NCBI GenBank assembly: GCA_013398615.1
Contig: VZSR01003798.1
Span: 10,415,542-10,479,541 of the forward strand
Reading direction: 5' to 3'
Origin: Brachypodius melanocephalos
Taxonomy: Eukaryota; Chordata; Aves; Passeriformes; Pycnonotidae
DNA length: 64,000 nt
Shown: one piece after another, positions 13,140-27,006 of the stretch
How the letters are laid out: every line of letters begins with the position of its first letter
Numbering within the stretch: position 1 is the stretch's first letter
Program-made: the position numbers and the translations under genes
Notes under the pieces: generated by a model
What the model saw: the letters and a program-made list of their open reading frames with translations, nothing else
Databases searched by the model: none
What the model was told of the DNA's origin: nothing

Positions 13140-13660
13140 AGGAGATAGAGCCGGTAAAAAGAGACAAGGAGACCGAAACTCGGGNNNNNNNNNNNNNNNN
13201 NNNNNNNNNNNNNNNNNNNNNNNNNNNNNNNNNNNNNNNNNNNNNNNNNNNNNNNNNNNNNNNNNNNNNNNNNNNNNNNNNNNNGCTGCGGGGCAGCTCC
13301 GGGAGCGCTGCGAGGCAGCGGGCACAGGCAGCGCCATCCCCGCGGTCCCGGCAGAGCCGAGCACCGCTCCTGGTCCGGCCGCCGCTCCGGCGGCTCTCGG
13401 GGACGGAGCCCGCGGGCTCGGGGTGCGGCTCCGCTCCGCTGCTGCCCGGGGTGCGGGACAGCTGCCCGCAAGGGCTGTGAGGTGACAGCAGCTTCCATCT
13501 CGGTGCTGGCGCAAGCTGATGCTTTATACCCAGAGGCTGCAAAGTTTTCGGGGGTTTGGTGGCGGCTATTCCGCTCCAGGACCGCCGCGCCTGGCGCACG
13601 TACAGAAGGGGAGACCTCGCTCCGGGGCGGGCACGCAGAGCCCCCGGGCTGCTGGGCTTT
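13140..13660 (+). promoter_or_regulatory. TNFAIP8L3: CpG island, probable promoter and first exon of TNFAIP8L3
   Basis: CpG density rises just before the assembly gap and stays very high at 13285-13470, with repeated CCGCTCCG and CGCGG-like strings. It falls off by about 13.66 kb. This is the strongest CpG island in the window and lies upstream of the TNFAIP8L3 main exon in the right orientation. In human, TNFAIP8L3 has a GC-rich first exon and a long first intron. Exon 2 here begins inside a split codon, so a first exon must exist upstream. I find no readable sequence matching the expected acidic N-terminal segment, so exon 1 may lie in the gap. The assignment to TNFAIP8L3 is inference; the strand is assumed from it. 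The island could serve another transcript. Confidence 0.5.
13185..13284. other. Assembly gap (100 N) inside the CpG island
   Basis: Exactly 100 N, a conventional placeholder for a gap of unknown length. GC-rich first exons are often missing from short-read assemblies, which suggests the lost sequence is CpG-island core rather than random sequence. Confidence 0.99.
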
Positions 13661-14012
13661 TGTTTTCAAGTCTTAACTTGTCACTAGGAACCATGCTGTG
13701 TGGTTGCTGCAACCCACATAGTTCTTGGATGAGACAGAAGGAGAAAAAAATTAAAAACCTCTCCTGCCCTTTCCAAACCTTCACGTTCTTGTGTCTTATG
13801 CGAAACAAATAATGGCTGATGTGCCGTAGTCAAAGGCTATCCTGCACACATGGTCAACGGGGTCAACAAATTTGTGTGAGACACACAAAGGTGGGTTCGC
13901 TCTGCTGGCAGTGCACATGGCCCAGAGATGCGCTGTCACCTCCCGGTGACACACCTCTGGGGGTCCGACCCTTGGGTCAGCGCTGGTGTCACCCTGCCCG
14001 CAGCAGGGCGGG

Positions 14013-14320
14013 GTGACACACACACAGGGACAGGACTGGGCTGCAGGGATGTCACACACACAGGGACAGGACTGGGCTGCGGGGGTGTCACACACACAGG
14101 GACAGGACTGGGCTGCGGGGGTGTCACACATACGGAGACAACTGGGCTGCAGGGATGTCTCACACACACAGAGGACTGGGCTGCAGGGGTGTCTCGCACA
14201 CAGAGGACTGGGCTGCAGGAGTGTCACACACACAGAGGACTGGGCTGCAGGGGTGTCACACACACAGACAGGACTGGGCTGCAGGAGTGTCACACACACA
14301 GAGGACTGGGCTGCAGGGGT
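14013..14320. repeat. Minisatellite, 9 units of 32-38 bp
   Basis: Nine head-to-tail units start at 14013, 14051, 14087, 14123, 14157, 14191, 14223, 14255 and 14289, with lengths 38, 36, 36, 34, 34, 32, 32, 34 and 32 bp. A tenth unit decays after 14321. Each unit is a GTCACACACACA-like part, then GGGACAGGACTGGG or AGAGGACTGGG, then CTGCAGGGGT. The first three units carry the longer GGGACAGG form; most later ones carry the shorter AGAGG form. The array is about 350 bp downstream of the CpG island. Open frames across it on both strands are repeat artefacts. Confidence 0.95.
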
Positions 14321-17300
14321 GTCACACAGCTGGCACATGGCAGATGCTGGGTTGTCACTGACACCAGGTGCAGAAGGTACCTGTTTGACCTCCAGCTTCC
14401 CGCAGTGGAAGTCATAGACATCTTTCTGTGAAGCCATTTAAGTGGCATCAGACTCAAGTGAGTGCAATTGGAATGATGCCTGAAATAGTCCCAGTCATCA
14501 TAATAAATCCAAGCAGAAAGTTGCCATGTTGTGTTATTAGATCTTCGAGAAAAATCTTTCCACCATATACCAGTCCAGTTTGGACGTGTACTTCATCCCA
14601 GCTAACACCCACCTGCATCCCCAAAAAGAAAGATTTGAACACCAAAAAATGTTCTAACTACAAAGACAGAAAAGCACCAAATATTTTTTAAATAATTCAC
14701 CTGTCCTATTGGTACAGCAGTGATAAACAACAGTAGGAAATCATAAGAGAAATGTGTTGTCTGGTGCCCAGCAAAACATTTTATAAATTGAATTCAGTTT
14801 TAAGTACAAAGGGTATTTACTCTTGATATCTTGCTTTGTATTTTCTCACTTGAGATCTAGAGAACTAAAGAAGACCAGCAACAGGTCACAGAGCCTTTTA
14901 TATTCACAGAGCTCTGTTAGGCTGAGCTTACTTGCAAAGACCACCAACAGCTATAATTTTTCATCCAAACAAATCTTCCAAGCCATGCATGAAGAGCAAG
15001 TTACAAACATTACATTTATAAACAAATTAATATAATAGAGCTCCTGCCAACAATTTACTCCTGTTCTGAATAGCATTTTCTTTTAAATAAATTTAAAATA
15101 ACCATTCTTAGAAATTGCCATAAGTGCTTTTCATGTCATCACTTGCTAGCTGCCAAGAGTTGATATTCATCATTCTCCTTTCCTCTTTTCTATTCCTTCT
15201 TTGTACTATTTAAGAGAAGAAAAATCTGGTATTTTGGCCATACATGGCAGATGCCTATGCAGTAGAAGAAAATTGGAATAGAGAGAAAACTTCGATGTTT
15301 TGTCTTACCCAGCTGCAAATTTTTTTTGCTGCACTAAAGAATTGCTTGCTCTTTGTATCTCACATCGTCTTCTGAAAAATAGATTTTTTTTTGCTAGGTT
15401 TCCTTTGGTCTTTTTTTCTGTACTTGCCATATGTGTAGTGCAGCCTCTCTCTGTGTCCGTGGGTGTTCAGAGTTGGGCTGTCAGTCACTGCTGCAGGCAC
15501 AGCAGCTGAGCTGAGGGGCTGCAGTGTGGGATCCAGCCTTGCTCAGGGAGCTGCACACCCCACAGACTCACAGCTCACAGGGCAAGCACAGTGCCTTGGA
15601 GGAAATTCTGGGGTGAAGCCCTGGTGATGGTTTGATTTTGGACACTGATTTTAGTACAGCTAGAGCCTTGCACTGGCACTGACAGCAGCCCCAGTGTTCA
15701 GCTTGCTCTCCTCATTGCCTTCCTCACCCTTCCCCGGGCTTCAGCTGGCACAGCTCAAACTCCGAGGCTGGCTGATTGTTCCAGCCCAGTGTGATGCAGC
15801 CTCTGCTTTATCTCCAGGGCTCCACGATGCTGATGCAACACAGATGTTTAGAGCACAGCCGATTTCAGGGATTGCAATACTCCCCCAGCCTTTTGTCCTG
15901 TCCTAGTGCAGTGGCAGCCCTGCCATTCCTGGGCTCACATGGGTGTGCAGGAGGATACCCAGTGCACCCCCACCATATGCCATACACACGTGGCTTCCAA
16001 GAACCAGCTGGAATCTTGCTCCAAGATCCCAGCAGCCTCATTTGCTTTAATAGCCCACTTAAAACTTGAGTCTCAAAGGAGGCAGAAATATTTTTTCTCT
16101 ATTTATTCCGAACATGTTGTCACAATAGCATCTTCATGCTCCTTTGGTGCAAACAAAAAGCTCCTTATATGTGAGCAGTGCAAGATGTTAGCTGTGCTTT
16201 AAAGCAAACAAACAGCAAAAACCACCACACCTCTAACAACATCCAACTCTACAGCCTTGGCTCCCACAAGTCTCCCACACCCATCTATTACTGCACTTGA
16301 GGTGTCTATAGGGTCAAAAAGCTTTGGTTTTCAAAAAAGGTTACTCAGGAGACAGACTCCTATTAAAAACATTAAACAGGTCTTCATGATTCTGAAACAA
16401 TTAAATATTGTGGTGCAAAAGCAGAAAAGTTACTTGCTTACTAGCTAGTGAAATTTCTAGTTTTACTGTAGAGGTGACTGATCACGTTCTTTTTCTTGTC
16501 CTGCAGAAGAGCTTTTGAGAACTGAACAGGTAATCTTAAAATAGAACATTGTTCTCGTTTTTTAACATCCACCTATTGAGAGGTTGGGTTTTTAAAAAGC
16601 CCTTTTCAACAGAGTAATGGTCTCCTTTTCCTCAGCCCTTTCACAGTCATCCTGCCACATGAAAGAATGATCCTCCATGCCATCTTTCAGAGTAACATTT
16701 CACAAAAATTCAGGTCATCACCAACAGAAATGATTTCACAGTGGGTTTGGAAATCATGCAAATAGGAGAAAAAAGGTGTGAGAGCTTCATTTGGTGTCCC
16801 TTGTCCTAGGTTCCCTGGCTGAAACAGGCAGGAATTTGGCCACGTAGCTTTTATGTGTACTGATTGAAACCTTTATACAAGTCACTAAGTCACAACATGG
16901 ATTTTCATGTTTGTTTTAATGGAACTGTTATGCTACACTAGTAACAGATGATATCCAGAGGCTGAATTGCCTGTATGGTCTCTGAAGCAGTACAGATGAT
17001 CCTGATGAAGTTTAACACACTGTGGAGAGCAAACTGGTGCTGGTCTCTTCTCTGGGTTTCCTTCCACAGAGGTCAAAAGATGTTTGGCCTAGGAGAGAGC
17101 AGCTTGTACTCCAAGCAGAGCTCTAAACTGGTGACAGGGGGTTTGGGCTTTGGATTTTTTTTTTTTTTTTTAATGACAGTGTGAAGCCTACAACTTTGTA
17201 TAATGGCAAAGATAACAAAATGAAGACAACCGTATCACCACGCTGGTATCCATGAGGGAGCCTGATTATGACTTCAGTACATCTTCAACAGAGCCAAGAA

Positions 17301-20300
17301 CTTACCCTGGAACTCTTAGCACAAAAATGTTAATGCATTTAAAATTATTTGATAAATTATCTGAGCTTCTCCCTGGACAATAAATATATACTTAGTAAAA
17401 AGCCCAGCAGATTTAAACATTATTTACTGGTGTAAAACAACATCTACAGAAATGAATAATTTTTCTAGAGCTGTAGTATTATTTGATTTGCAATGCTTAG
17501 CAAGTAATTCTTTCTGAAGATTGTTTATCATGTTATGTGAACTGCCTTTACCTTTGCAATGCTAATCTTTGAAGCCTGTTACATTTTTAATCACTGTTTT
17601 ACAGAGTTAAATGCCATTCAAGAGTTAATATATTCTTGTAAATACAAAATTAATTAGAAAGCAAAATTAAGACATTTAAGAATTATTATTTGAAGCATCA
17701 GTAACATGCTTATGTGATGCATAGTGCAAGTAGATATTGTTTAACTTTTTGCAGTATCACACCATTTGAAAAATATATCCTTTGCCCCGAGGAATACTTG
17801 TGTGAAGGTGGAGGAGTTTGGTTTACCAAAGCCTTGTTTTGATTCTACGTAGAAAATTCTAAATCAGATAAACAATAATATTTATTAGACTTCAGACAAC
17901 CCAGAAGAAGTAGTAGATAACATGTACTAGGTATGAAAACTAGAAAAGTATTTTTAAAAGAAAAGAATTTTTATGTTTATGTTTTAAGTTCTTTCTAGCA
18001 ACTGTCTACTAAAAGGCTCTCTTCCCTTTCTGCTGGAAAACAAAGGAAAACAAAGCTAATTGAAAAAAAGATGGACAGACAACAGACGTGAACTAACATG
18101 CCATGGGACCCGTGCACCAAATTGTTCCAGGGCTTTCTGGATCACACTGCAGACTGAGGCAAGCACGGGAGAGTGGGCAAGGGATGCTTTGGGATGAGCA
18201 GGCAGCAGCAGCCAGGGCAAGGATGTGAGCCAAGAGCCTGCTTGGGTGGATTTTTTCTTTTAGTGTTCCCTCCAGGGATCACCTGGGCTGCTGATTTGCA
18301 TACAGAGCCCTCATTAGCACAGCAGCTGTCAGCTGGGGAGTCTTGTCCAGCAGGGGAAAAAAAAAGAGTAAAAACTTTAAAGGGAAAAAATTCTAACCAC
18401 GCTGCAAGATTAGTGAAGACCATAAATAATCTCACTTTTGTCAAATTGACTGCACCTTGGACAAACAATTTTGTTGAACAGGTCGATTTGTTCAGGGTTC
18501 TGTTCTTAAAATCAAGTGGCATTATGAACTTCATGCAGCACTGGATGGAAGCCTAAGCTCACCTGCTTGTGCAAGATCATGGCCAAGATGTTCCCCCACC
18601 TGAAATTTTGATGCTGCTAGCAGTCATGGAGCAGGAAGCCTCCACTCTTTCTAATATGTGGCTATGGACAAGGAATTTATGATGGCATATTAAATTCCTA
18701 AGTAGGAATATGAAGCAATTGCTGCCACATAGCAATTATTGGCTATTCCTGTCTGCCTTGCCAAAGGTCTGGGATGAGACTGAGTTCTATTTAAAGTGAT
18801 ATTTTGGCACTATAGAATGACCCATACAAAGCAATGAGTGCACTGCCTCAAAAACCCACACCTCCCATTTGAAGAAATAAATCTTTTAGCCTTTCCTCTC
18901 CTCTACAGCAAAGACTAAAAAGTCATGGTGGGAAGAGCAAATCACCTTGTTTAAGTGGTAGCAGAACAATCAAGCTATAAATCCCAGGTAAAAAGGACAG
19001 CAGTAGGCCAGATAGATGAGAGAGTTTTCCTGAAGACCTGACCTGTCTGAGAAATCTTTGATACTTGGATTCTACCCACAGCATCAGCCTTAGGGTGACA
19101 GGCCCTCCCAGGAAGGTAGGAGAACCCTGTTACTTTCTAAGAGACCTCACTGTTTTATCTGGTAAACTAAGCAGGGCCTGGCTGTGAGCCCAAGCAGTGG
19201 TACACAATCCTCTAAACTGTTTATCTATTAATACACTTGCTGGCACTGTTTCAGCCCGTGCCAGATAGCCTCCCACTAAATGTCCTGGCATGAGGCAGAG
19301 GATGAGAGTGGCCAGAATGAATTAAACATTTGGAGTGTGGACAGAACTCAGGCTGTATCCAGATGGCAGTACAATGCATGGAGAAAAGGTTCTGTGCTGG
19401 TTTATTTACCAGCAGAGAGCCTGTGCTCAGAGCAGGGGGCAGAGGTTCCTCACTGTTGCTGTGGCTCCTGATGCCTGCTCAAGGCTGTCCAGGCTGTTGG
19501 GCTGCTTGGGGACCCTGCTCAGGGCAGCTTCCCTGGGCTGAGACCCGGCTTTGGAGCCTTGCCCAATTAAAAGTGCGTTCCTTGCTGTTTGCCTGCAGAA
19601 GTCTCTCTGCCGGTTACAATTTGGGAGGTCATTTCGTGGGCTGACAAGTGCAGCTGGAGGAGATTCATGGGAGGCTGAGCCTTGCTGCAATAACTGTGTA
19701 CCCAAGCCTCAAACATCATCTTCAGAAGCCAAGCTGAGCTCAGACATGGGCTGGTAGCCAGTGAGTTTTTCTGCTCTTTAAGGCAAACATCTTTAACAAA
19801 AAAGGCTGAGAAAGAGCAAGAGGCACTTTGATGTATTTTCAGTGGTCACTAAACCCTCCTTGGTACAGATGCTGGTTTATGTCAAGTTTTACCAAGTTTT
19901 GGCTCTGTTCAGCCTTCCTGCAGAGGAACAGACTGACCAGTCCCTCTGTACAGGTGTAGGTTTTGGCTGACATCTGTTGATACAACAACACAAAATAGAA
20001 GATTATGCTATCTATGAAACAAACACTTCACCATGGAGACATTCTCTTAGGTCTTCTTACTAGTGCTAGTTTAATATGAAAGGTAATCTTCTGAAACATT
20101 AGTAGTAAAAGCATAATACCTCACTTATCACCATTTCATTCCTGGCATTAACTTTGTTTATCCAAGCAGCTTATGTTGCAGGACAAACTAAATTCTTTCT
20201 TTCTTTCTCTTTGAAGAAGTGTTTTAACACTATTATTGTGTTAGTGCTTCCTTTTCACATAGTTTTCCATTTACTTTTAGAGCCTATAATTTACATGGTC

Positions 20301-23300
20301 AAATCACTGACAGATGCAGAGCAAACAAATACAAACTTTCTGAGACTTTTCAAAGCTGGAGGGTGTTGGGTTTTTTTTGTTGTTGTTTTTTTTTTTTAAA
20401 TTAAGATAACCATCTTTCAGATGATTTTTTCAACCAAAGCTCTGTGCCATATAGTGTTATGCCAGGTGAATGTCTGTAGCTTTTGTTTACTTGCATTTAA
20501 TTTTAGCTTTGTGGTTTTGTGCATCGTTTCCCTCTAACTCCCAGAAGTGAAAAGGAAGTAGGCTAAAGGTAACAGGAATGACCTTCATGTTCACTTCAAA
20601 GCAAATTAGCGAAAAATAGTTGGTGCCTCACTATTTTTATACATTATTAATCATCTCCACTGTTAGGAATAATGTTTATTAGTAGATACAGAAGTAATCA
20701 GTACAGTCATTATGATGCACAGCCACTGGATTCATTAGAAAGTGATGAGAAGAATTGGTGAGGAAAAATATTGGCTGGAATTACAGGTTTAAGGATGGGA
20801 TAAAATATTCAAGCCTAAGTGTTTGTAAAAACCACTTGCGCAAACTTTGTACAGGAGCAGCACATCCCTTCTAACCCCCTTGGACTAACTGGTGCTCTTT
20901 AACAACACCAGGGTCTGTATAACTAAGAGAGGAAGTTTCTCTTCGGTGATGAAACCTCACCTGTATCAGAAATCAGCTTCTGTTGTATGCATCTAGCCTG
21001 ACCTCAGCTGAGGCTTCTCTCTTACCTGCTTTGTTTTTAGGAGTCTATTTCTATACCAGTTCTTAAAGGTCAATATCAGATTATCCTGCATAAGAAGGAA
21101 GGATGTAACACTTTGCATGCTTGGGGCAGATACAGCTGAGAGTTTACTCTTGCCTGCAGTCCTGTCCATTCCTCTCCCCCAAAACAAAACCCCACAACTG
21201 AATGCAAAAGCAACAACAAGAACAGAAAACAACCACTGAAAACCCCCAGACCTGCACACTCATCCCAAACAGTCACCACTGGCATTTCTCTGTAGAGCAC
21301 TTCCCCTGACAGAAATCATACAGAACTGATGGAAAGCCAAGAACAAATTGTCTCAAGGACAGATGAATACCAGTGTTTTCCACAATTCCATGATTTAGCT
21401 TCGCAGTTTGGATTAAATCAGATGCCGGAGGGCTTAGAGCAGTCCCGATACTTAGCTGTTAATCAGCTGGCATCCCTTCATCCTCCAGACCAGGATATCT
21501 CCTGTAGTTCTGAAGCCAAACTGTGAGCTAGGGCGCCTGACTAGTTGGTATTGTTCACTTCTGCACAACTTTTTCTTGAACTTGTTGGTTTTACTCTATG
21601 CCAGGTGTTGGGAAGCCCACCTGGAGACAGCTGGAAAATAGCCACTTTCAGTGTTATGGAGCCACATACTTGTGCTGGTATAAATGGATGTTTCCACTGC
21701 ATCAAGAGGTGTCACTGCACCCTGGGAGGACAGGGAAACTTCTCCTGCTTTGAGAAAAGGCACATGCAGAGGGCAAGGAAGGTCTAGAGTCTCCTTGCAC
21801 CCTTGCTTTGATTGCCCCTGCCACCAGAGAGGCTAAGGGCCTTGCAGGAGGGCATCTAACCCCCACTCCATATTCTAACCTCTAGAATATTTTTAAATTC
21901 TCTCTTTTCCTATCCATCCTCATATCTTACACTAAGTTTGTGTTCATTCTCCACATCTTTCTAGCATTTAACTGATCTCTCACTTCTCTGTTCCCCAGCC
22001 AATATGCTGTTCTCCTCAAGCCTCAATTCTTCCACTATAGATCTGATTCTTCTTCCTTAACTCATTTCTTCCCAAAGGCTCTTGGGTTTATGATTTTTCT
22101 ACCACTAAAAAAAGGGAGTAAATTCTGTTAGGCTATATTTCAAGAAAGGGGAAATTGATGGAAGTAATATACCAACTTGGCATTGCAATTAAAGGTTCTA
22201 GAAAAAGGAACTAACCTGCCTCCTCTGCAAACAAAAAATACAGATAGTGGGCTGCAAGTGGGATCAGGAAAGTTAATTTGATTTTGAAATACTGAAACAG
22301 GTAGATGCAATGTTTGCCAGAAAGTGAGAACCCAATAGCATCTTCACAGATAACAAGAGCTTCCCAGCTATTTCCAGAATGCATTCCTGAACAAACAACT
22401 CCTTGAAGAAACAGTAGATCCTCACCCCTACGAGTTCAAATCACTGGGCTCGAATAGCAGATCCAGATTGCATCTGTCACCACGCAGCAGTCTGTGACTG
22501 TCACTGAGCACAGGAGGTCAGAGGAGGACACTGTTTTCTATGATACAGCTTAACTACAAGGAATAAAGGAAACCAGAGCCTTGCCATTTTGCACAGTGTT
22601 GTGTGGAATCACAGCATGCAGATGTCCCTCACGTGAGGTTACAAATATATATTTATTAAAAAGTGACAATATACTCTCATTTTAAAAAAATAGAAGAGAA
22701 TTCACAGAAATCGCCTCTAGAAAGCAATCAGAAGCTTTGAACAGCTGTGAAAAGGCAGTGAAGGCAAATGAAGCTTCTATAAACTAAACTCTTCCTCACT
22801 TGGGACAAGAATGTCTCTTTCAATTCTGCCAATGAGGCGAGGATGAGAGCAGAGAAATGCACTGAGGGAGGCTGCAGGGACAGGGCTGAAGCACAGGAAT
22901 TGCCAAGTAGGTACAGACTCAGCAGAACACCAGCACAGTGCCTACATCCACCCTTCCACTCTGCTGCTGACTGACCTGAACCAAACTAAAATTGGACCCG
23001 TTCTGCCCTTTGGAGGGTCAGCAGCCACCCTGACACTCAGGTTTCATCCTCCATCACTGGGGAGGAGAAACAAGGTTCCCAGAAACAGGGTCCCCATTTT
23101 TCCATTTTTTGTAGGAAAGCAAAAGCATCTCTCTCTGGATTGCTGTCCCACCTGGCACGTCCTTGGCCAGCAGCACCCTGTGTGTGCCCAGCCAGGACAC
23201 AGGAGGGGACCAGCCCTGTCCAGCAGGCAGGGACAGCACAGCTCTGCCCTTCCCCTTTGGCTGGTGCAGTGCAGCAGGACAATCTCCCACTACCTGATTC

Positions 23301-26300
23301 TGCAGCCAGGATCTCTCTCAGATTCCCCAGAGCTGTGTCTGCACTTGCCCATCATGGGGAGGATGACTAACATTTGCTCCTGCACTGTTTGGAGCTCTGT
23401 ATTTACCTTCCAGAACTTCCAGGGAAGTGGTGCCTTAGCAACAGCTGAGTAGCATTAAGGAGACAGGTGATGTGTAGGAAGGGAATTTGGGGCGATGGTG
23501 GGGGAGAGATTATTCAATGTTTTCCATATTTTCACATAACAGAATTTAATTTCCTTGAAGTTGCTGCAGTCAATGACGAGCAGAAGTGTGCACGTGAAAT
23601 ACCTCTGGCTGAGCACCGAAATTAAGCATGACTAGGCAAACCAAATAACCCATGCAGACTGCAAGAGGCTGTTTAGAAAATAATTATGTACTTGTCACTG
23701 AAGAAGCTTTTCTGTATTTATAATTCTTTTTTCCTCGCAGCCTCGTCTGATGGAATTCAGATAGCATGAGTGCCATTATGTTAAACAAGCAATTCTGGAA
23801 TACTTCACTTCTTCCCTCTCTCCTGCAGGCATTAAAGCAGTAGTTACACTTAATGGGAATTATTTTAGGGACAGCTAAGGCCTATGCTTAGTCACTTCAT
23901 CACTGACTAAAATACAAACTCTGCTCATATGCCATTAAAGAGATTGAAAACAAATCTTTAAATAAGTACTCAGCTTGCTTTTAAAGCAATGTGGTTTCTT
24001 TACCATGATAAAGTGATAAAAATACATATGAGATCATAAAGCTCACAGTAGTTTTGTTGCTGAAGAAGTTTTACAGCTCTCTACTTGATTTCATTTGGTT
24101 TGAAACTTGCCTTGGTCTAGCATTTTTTCGAGTTGAAAACATTTTTTATACAAACAGCATGCAACTGAATATAGCTAAGCTTTTTTTATATGTATGTAAA
24201 GTGGACAAAAAAGATTTTCCCTAAGTAAGGAAATGCTATATATAGAAGAAAAGCTGGAGACTTTCAAGTCACAGACTTCAGTAGGTTTGTTAACACCACC
24301 CCCAGGGAGGCGGAAAGGCCAACAATAAAAAAGCAATTTCCTTCACAGGAACATACAGAACATCAGAAACACCTAGTAAAGAGAACAGGGTTGTGCAGAG
24401 TGGAAGTTATTTATCCTGTTGGTTCATACATTTCACTCTGCTAATCTCTACTAATTTCACTCTACTAATTCCCTGTTACCATCAATGGGAGGTGCACACC
24501 CATCAGTAGGGAACACTGAGTTTTAAATATTTTTAACAAATGTCACAACCTGAATAAGCCAGAGAAGGTGTAGCCTCCACAACTCTGAGATGTACAGTGT
24601 GGAATAACAGGTCTGGGGAGGAAGGAATGCTGCAGGGCATTATTGTACCATGAGAATCACAGAGCCAGTGGGGACAGAGCAGTCACTGCCCTCCAGAGCT
24701 GCCCCAGGGAGCCCCATGGCCAGGAAACTGCATCCCTAGGGGGACATGCTGCTGCTGCTGTTCAGGAAAAAAAAAAAAAAACAAAAAAAAACAAAAAAAA
24801 CCCCTGCAACTGCTTCTCAGACCTGGATTGTGGTAGGAGTTGGACTAGATGCTCTTGATTTTTTCTTTTTTTTAGCAGATACGCCACAAAAGAGTCAATA
24901 TGAACACAAACACACAAAGTTGGTATTTCAAGTTACTTTCACTTGGGCTCACAGACACACAGGATGACAAGGGGTAGCCTTAGAAAATAAAAATTGGTCT
25001 TGGGGCAGTGCTGCCTGAGCCATTGACAGCAGAGGAACGATTCTGCACTAGCACAGTCATTTAGGTAGAGCAGACATCACAGAGGAAATGTTAGATGGCT
25101 GCACTGGAAGGGTTTAGGAAGGAGATGAGGATGTGCATGGATGTGTCAGATTTCAACAGATGGAATGTCGATTTGGGGTTTGTGTAATTCAGAGCTGTTC
25201 TAACAGAGTACTCAGGGACAGACATGTAGAGTAACAGAGATAGCAGTAGTTAAGAAACTTTGCCAAGAAATATCCAAATAAGCTGTTCCTTTATTTAAAA
25301 AAAACCCAAACACACACAAGAGAAGAGGAAAAGAAACACAACCAAACAAAACTAAAAACTACAGTAGCAGGAATCCTTTCTTTGTGTGACATCCCAGTTA
25401 GGTTTGTGCACAAGTAACACATATGTTTTCATATTAAACCAATTTAGTACATTGTAAAAGGCATCTGTAACCTGTATCTCTTTCAAAATACACTTTGCAA
25501 CTTTATATTCCCGTTAAATAACACCTTGCTCAACTTCAAAACAAACAAACCTGGAAATTTGAGGACACTGTAATGATACTGGGCTAATTTCTTTGTGCAA
25601 CCTCCCATGTGATAACTTTTCAAAATCTGGTGGATAAAGCACTGGGCTGACAGCAGGATCTTAATGACAGCCTTAAGCAAGTTTTTCAGTTGCATCTATT
25701 TCTCCTCCCATTCCCGGTCTTTGTCTGTTTTTACCTTCACTATTTTTAGGTGAGGAATGTCCTTCTCATTATTTGTGCAGTAAGAACCCCGAGATGTCTT
25801 ATAAAAAGCATCTAAATACTGATATCAATGCAGGGCATGGTCCCTCATGGTGCTTTCGTAGGTAAATTATCAGAGAGCTTCCCTACCAGAGAAAAAATCT
25901 GCACTTCACACATCATCTTAAATGTGAAAGATACATGTGCATTCAACGAGGACTTTCAAAAGTCTTTTATGAAAAAGACTGCAGTTTGTACAGTACTTTA
26001 CCTTAACCACACTTGACTTTTTGTCACATTAAGCTGATGACTGAAATTATTTTTTTAATAAACAGTGCTACTGCATATCATAAGACAAAGGAATGCTGCA
26101 AGTAAAAGTAGAAAATCCATATTTTTAGCAGTTGAGCTAAAGAGAACACACTTACATTTTTCTCCTCCATTTTTCCATTCGTTTCTGATTCCAGCTGTTT
26201 AGCTTTCTGGCAGTGAAAATATGTTTGGAACCAAAATAGACCCCAAGGTTTGAAGTTATCCTGTGTTACTTTGTTTTGCTTTTCCCTTTAATATATTCCT

Positions 26301-27006
26301 ACTGAAATGAGGAAAGCCATTCGCCCAAAGAGAATTTACCAGAAAGGGTTTGACAGAATTAACCTGCTGATGACTGCTGGTATATCCTTTGATACAAGTC
26401 TTTGCAGGGTGGGGTCAAGCACAAAGAAAGATCCTGATCAAGTGCTTGGACACAAGATTTCTTCCATGGTGTTACCCTACATCATCCAGGAGAAACCTGC
26501 TGTAAGTCACAGTGAAAAGTATTCCCACCCCACACAGAGCCACTAATTTCTTACAGCCCGAGTCTCAGTTCTCGCACATAAAGGAGTTTGTGTGTTACTC
26601 ACATATATAACCCACCTACACAATAATCTTCTCAAGAGGTGCTTGCTGCCAAGCTGGCTTGTGTGCAGGCCAAGGAATATGGACATTTTCCAGTCCTGTC
26701 TGTTCAGACTTCCCTGCAGGAAGCTGGCTTCCCAGGGTGTGAATTTGTGCTTTAAAGCCATCTGCCCTACGCTGCTTCATCTCAGGCACTGCCTCAGTGA
26801 AAGAAACAATAAATCCTGTTCAAGGGTGACCAGGCCTGGTAACCTGGCACTAACCCTCAAATCCTACAACGCCAGATGAAACCTGGCCTGAAATGCAACA
26901 AACTCCAAAATCAGGTCCAGCCAAAACACAGCTTTTCATGAATAGAGCTCTGACAGTCACCTTGCCTGTAGAAACACAGGTTGGAGACTTGTCATAGTCG
27001 AGACGG
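14321..27006. other. Non-coding, presumed TNFAIP8L3 intron 1 (first part)
   Basis: No exon is recognisable in this 12.7 kb. It contains a T17 run at 17155-17171, a T-rich tract near 20371-20397, and an A-rich tract with a CR1 scrap at 24767-24857. The block 17340-17760 is unusually AT-rich, free of visible repeats and rich in TAAT motifs. If exon 1 of TNFAIP8L3 lies at the CpG island, all of this is intron 1; otherwise it is intergenic. Confidence 0.5.
24767..24857 (+). mobile_element. A-rich tract followed by CR1 fragment
   Basis: An interrupted poly-A tract (24767-24800) is followed at about 24805-24857 by a string ending in GTAGGAGTTGGACTAGATG. This is the familiar CR1 motif that normally precedes GATCTTTAAGGTCCCTTCC. 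Only about 50 bases of CR1 remain and the terminal repeat is absent. Confidence 0.6.

Noticed and set aside
14013..14320. Regularly spaced repeats resembling a CRISPR array
   Set aside because: There are no unique spacers; the units abut directly, vary in length and lie in vertebrate DNA.
13796..14437. 213-codon minus-strand frame with repeated Cys-Pro-rich segments, and matching plus-strand frames
   Set aside because: It runs through the minisatellite. The unit lengths vary and the repeats are open in several frames at once, so the protein repeats are an artefact of the DNA repeats.
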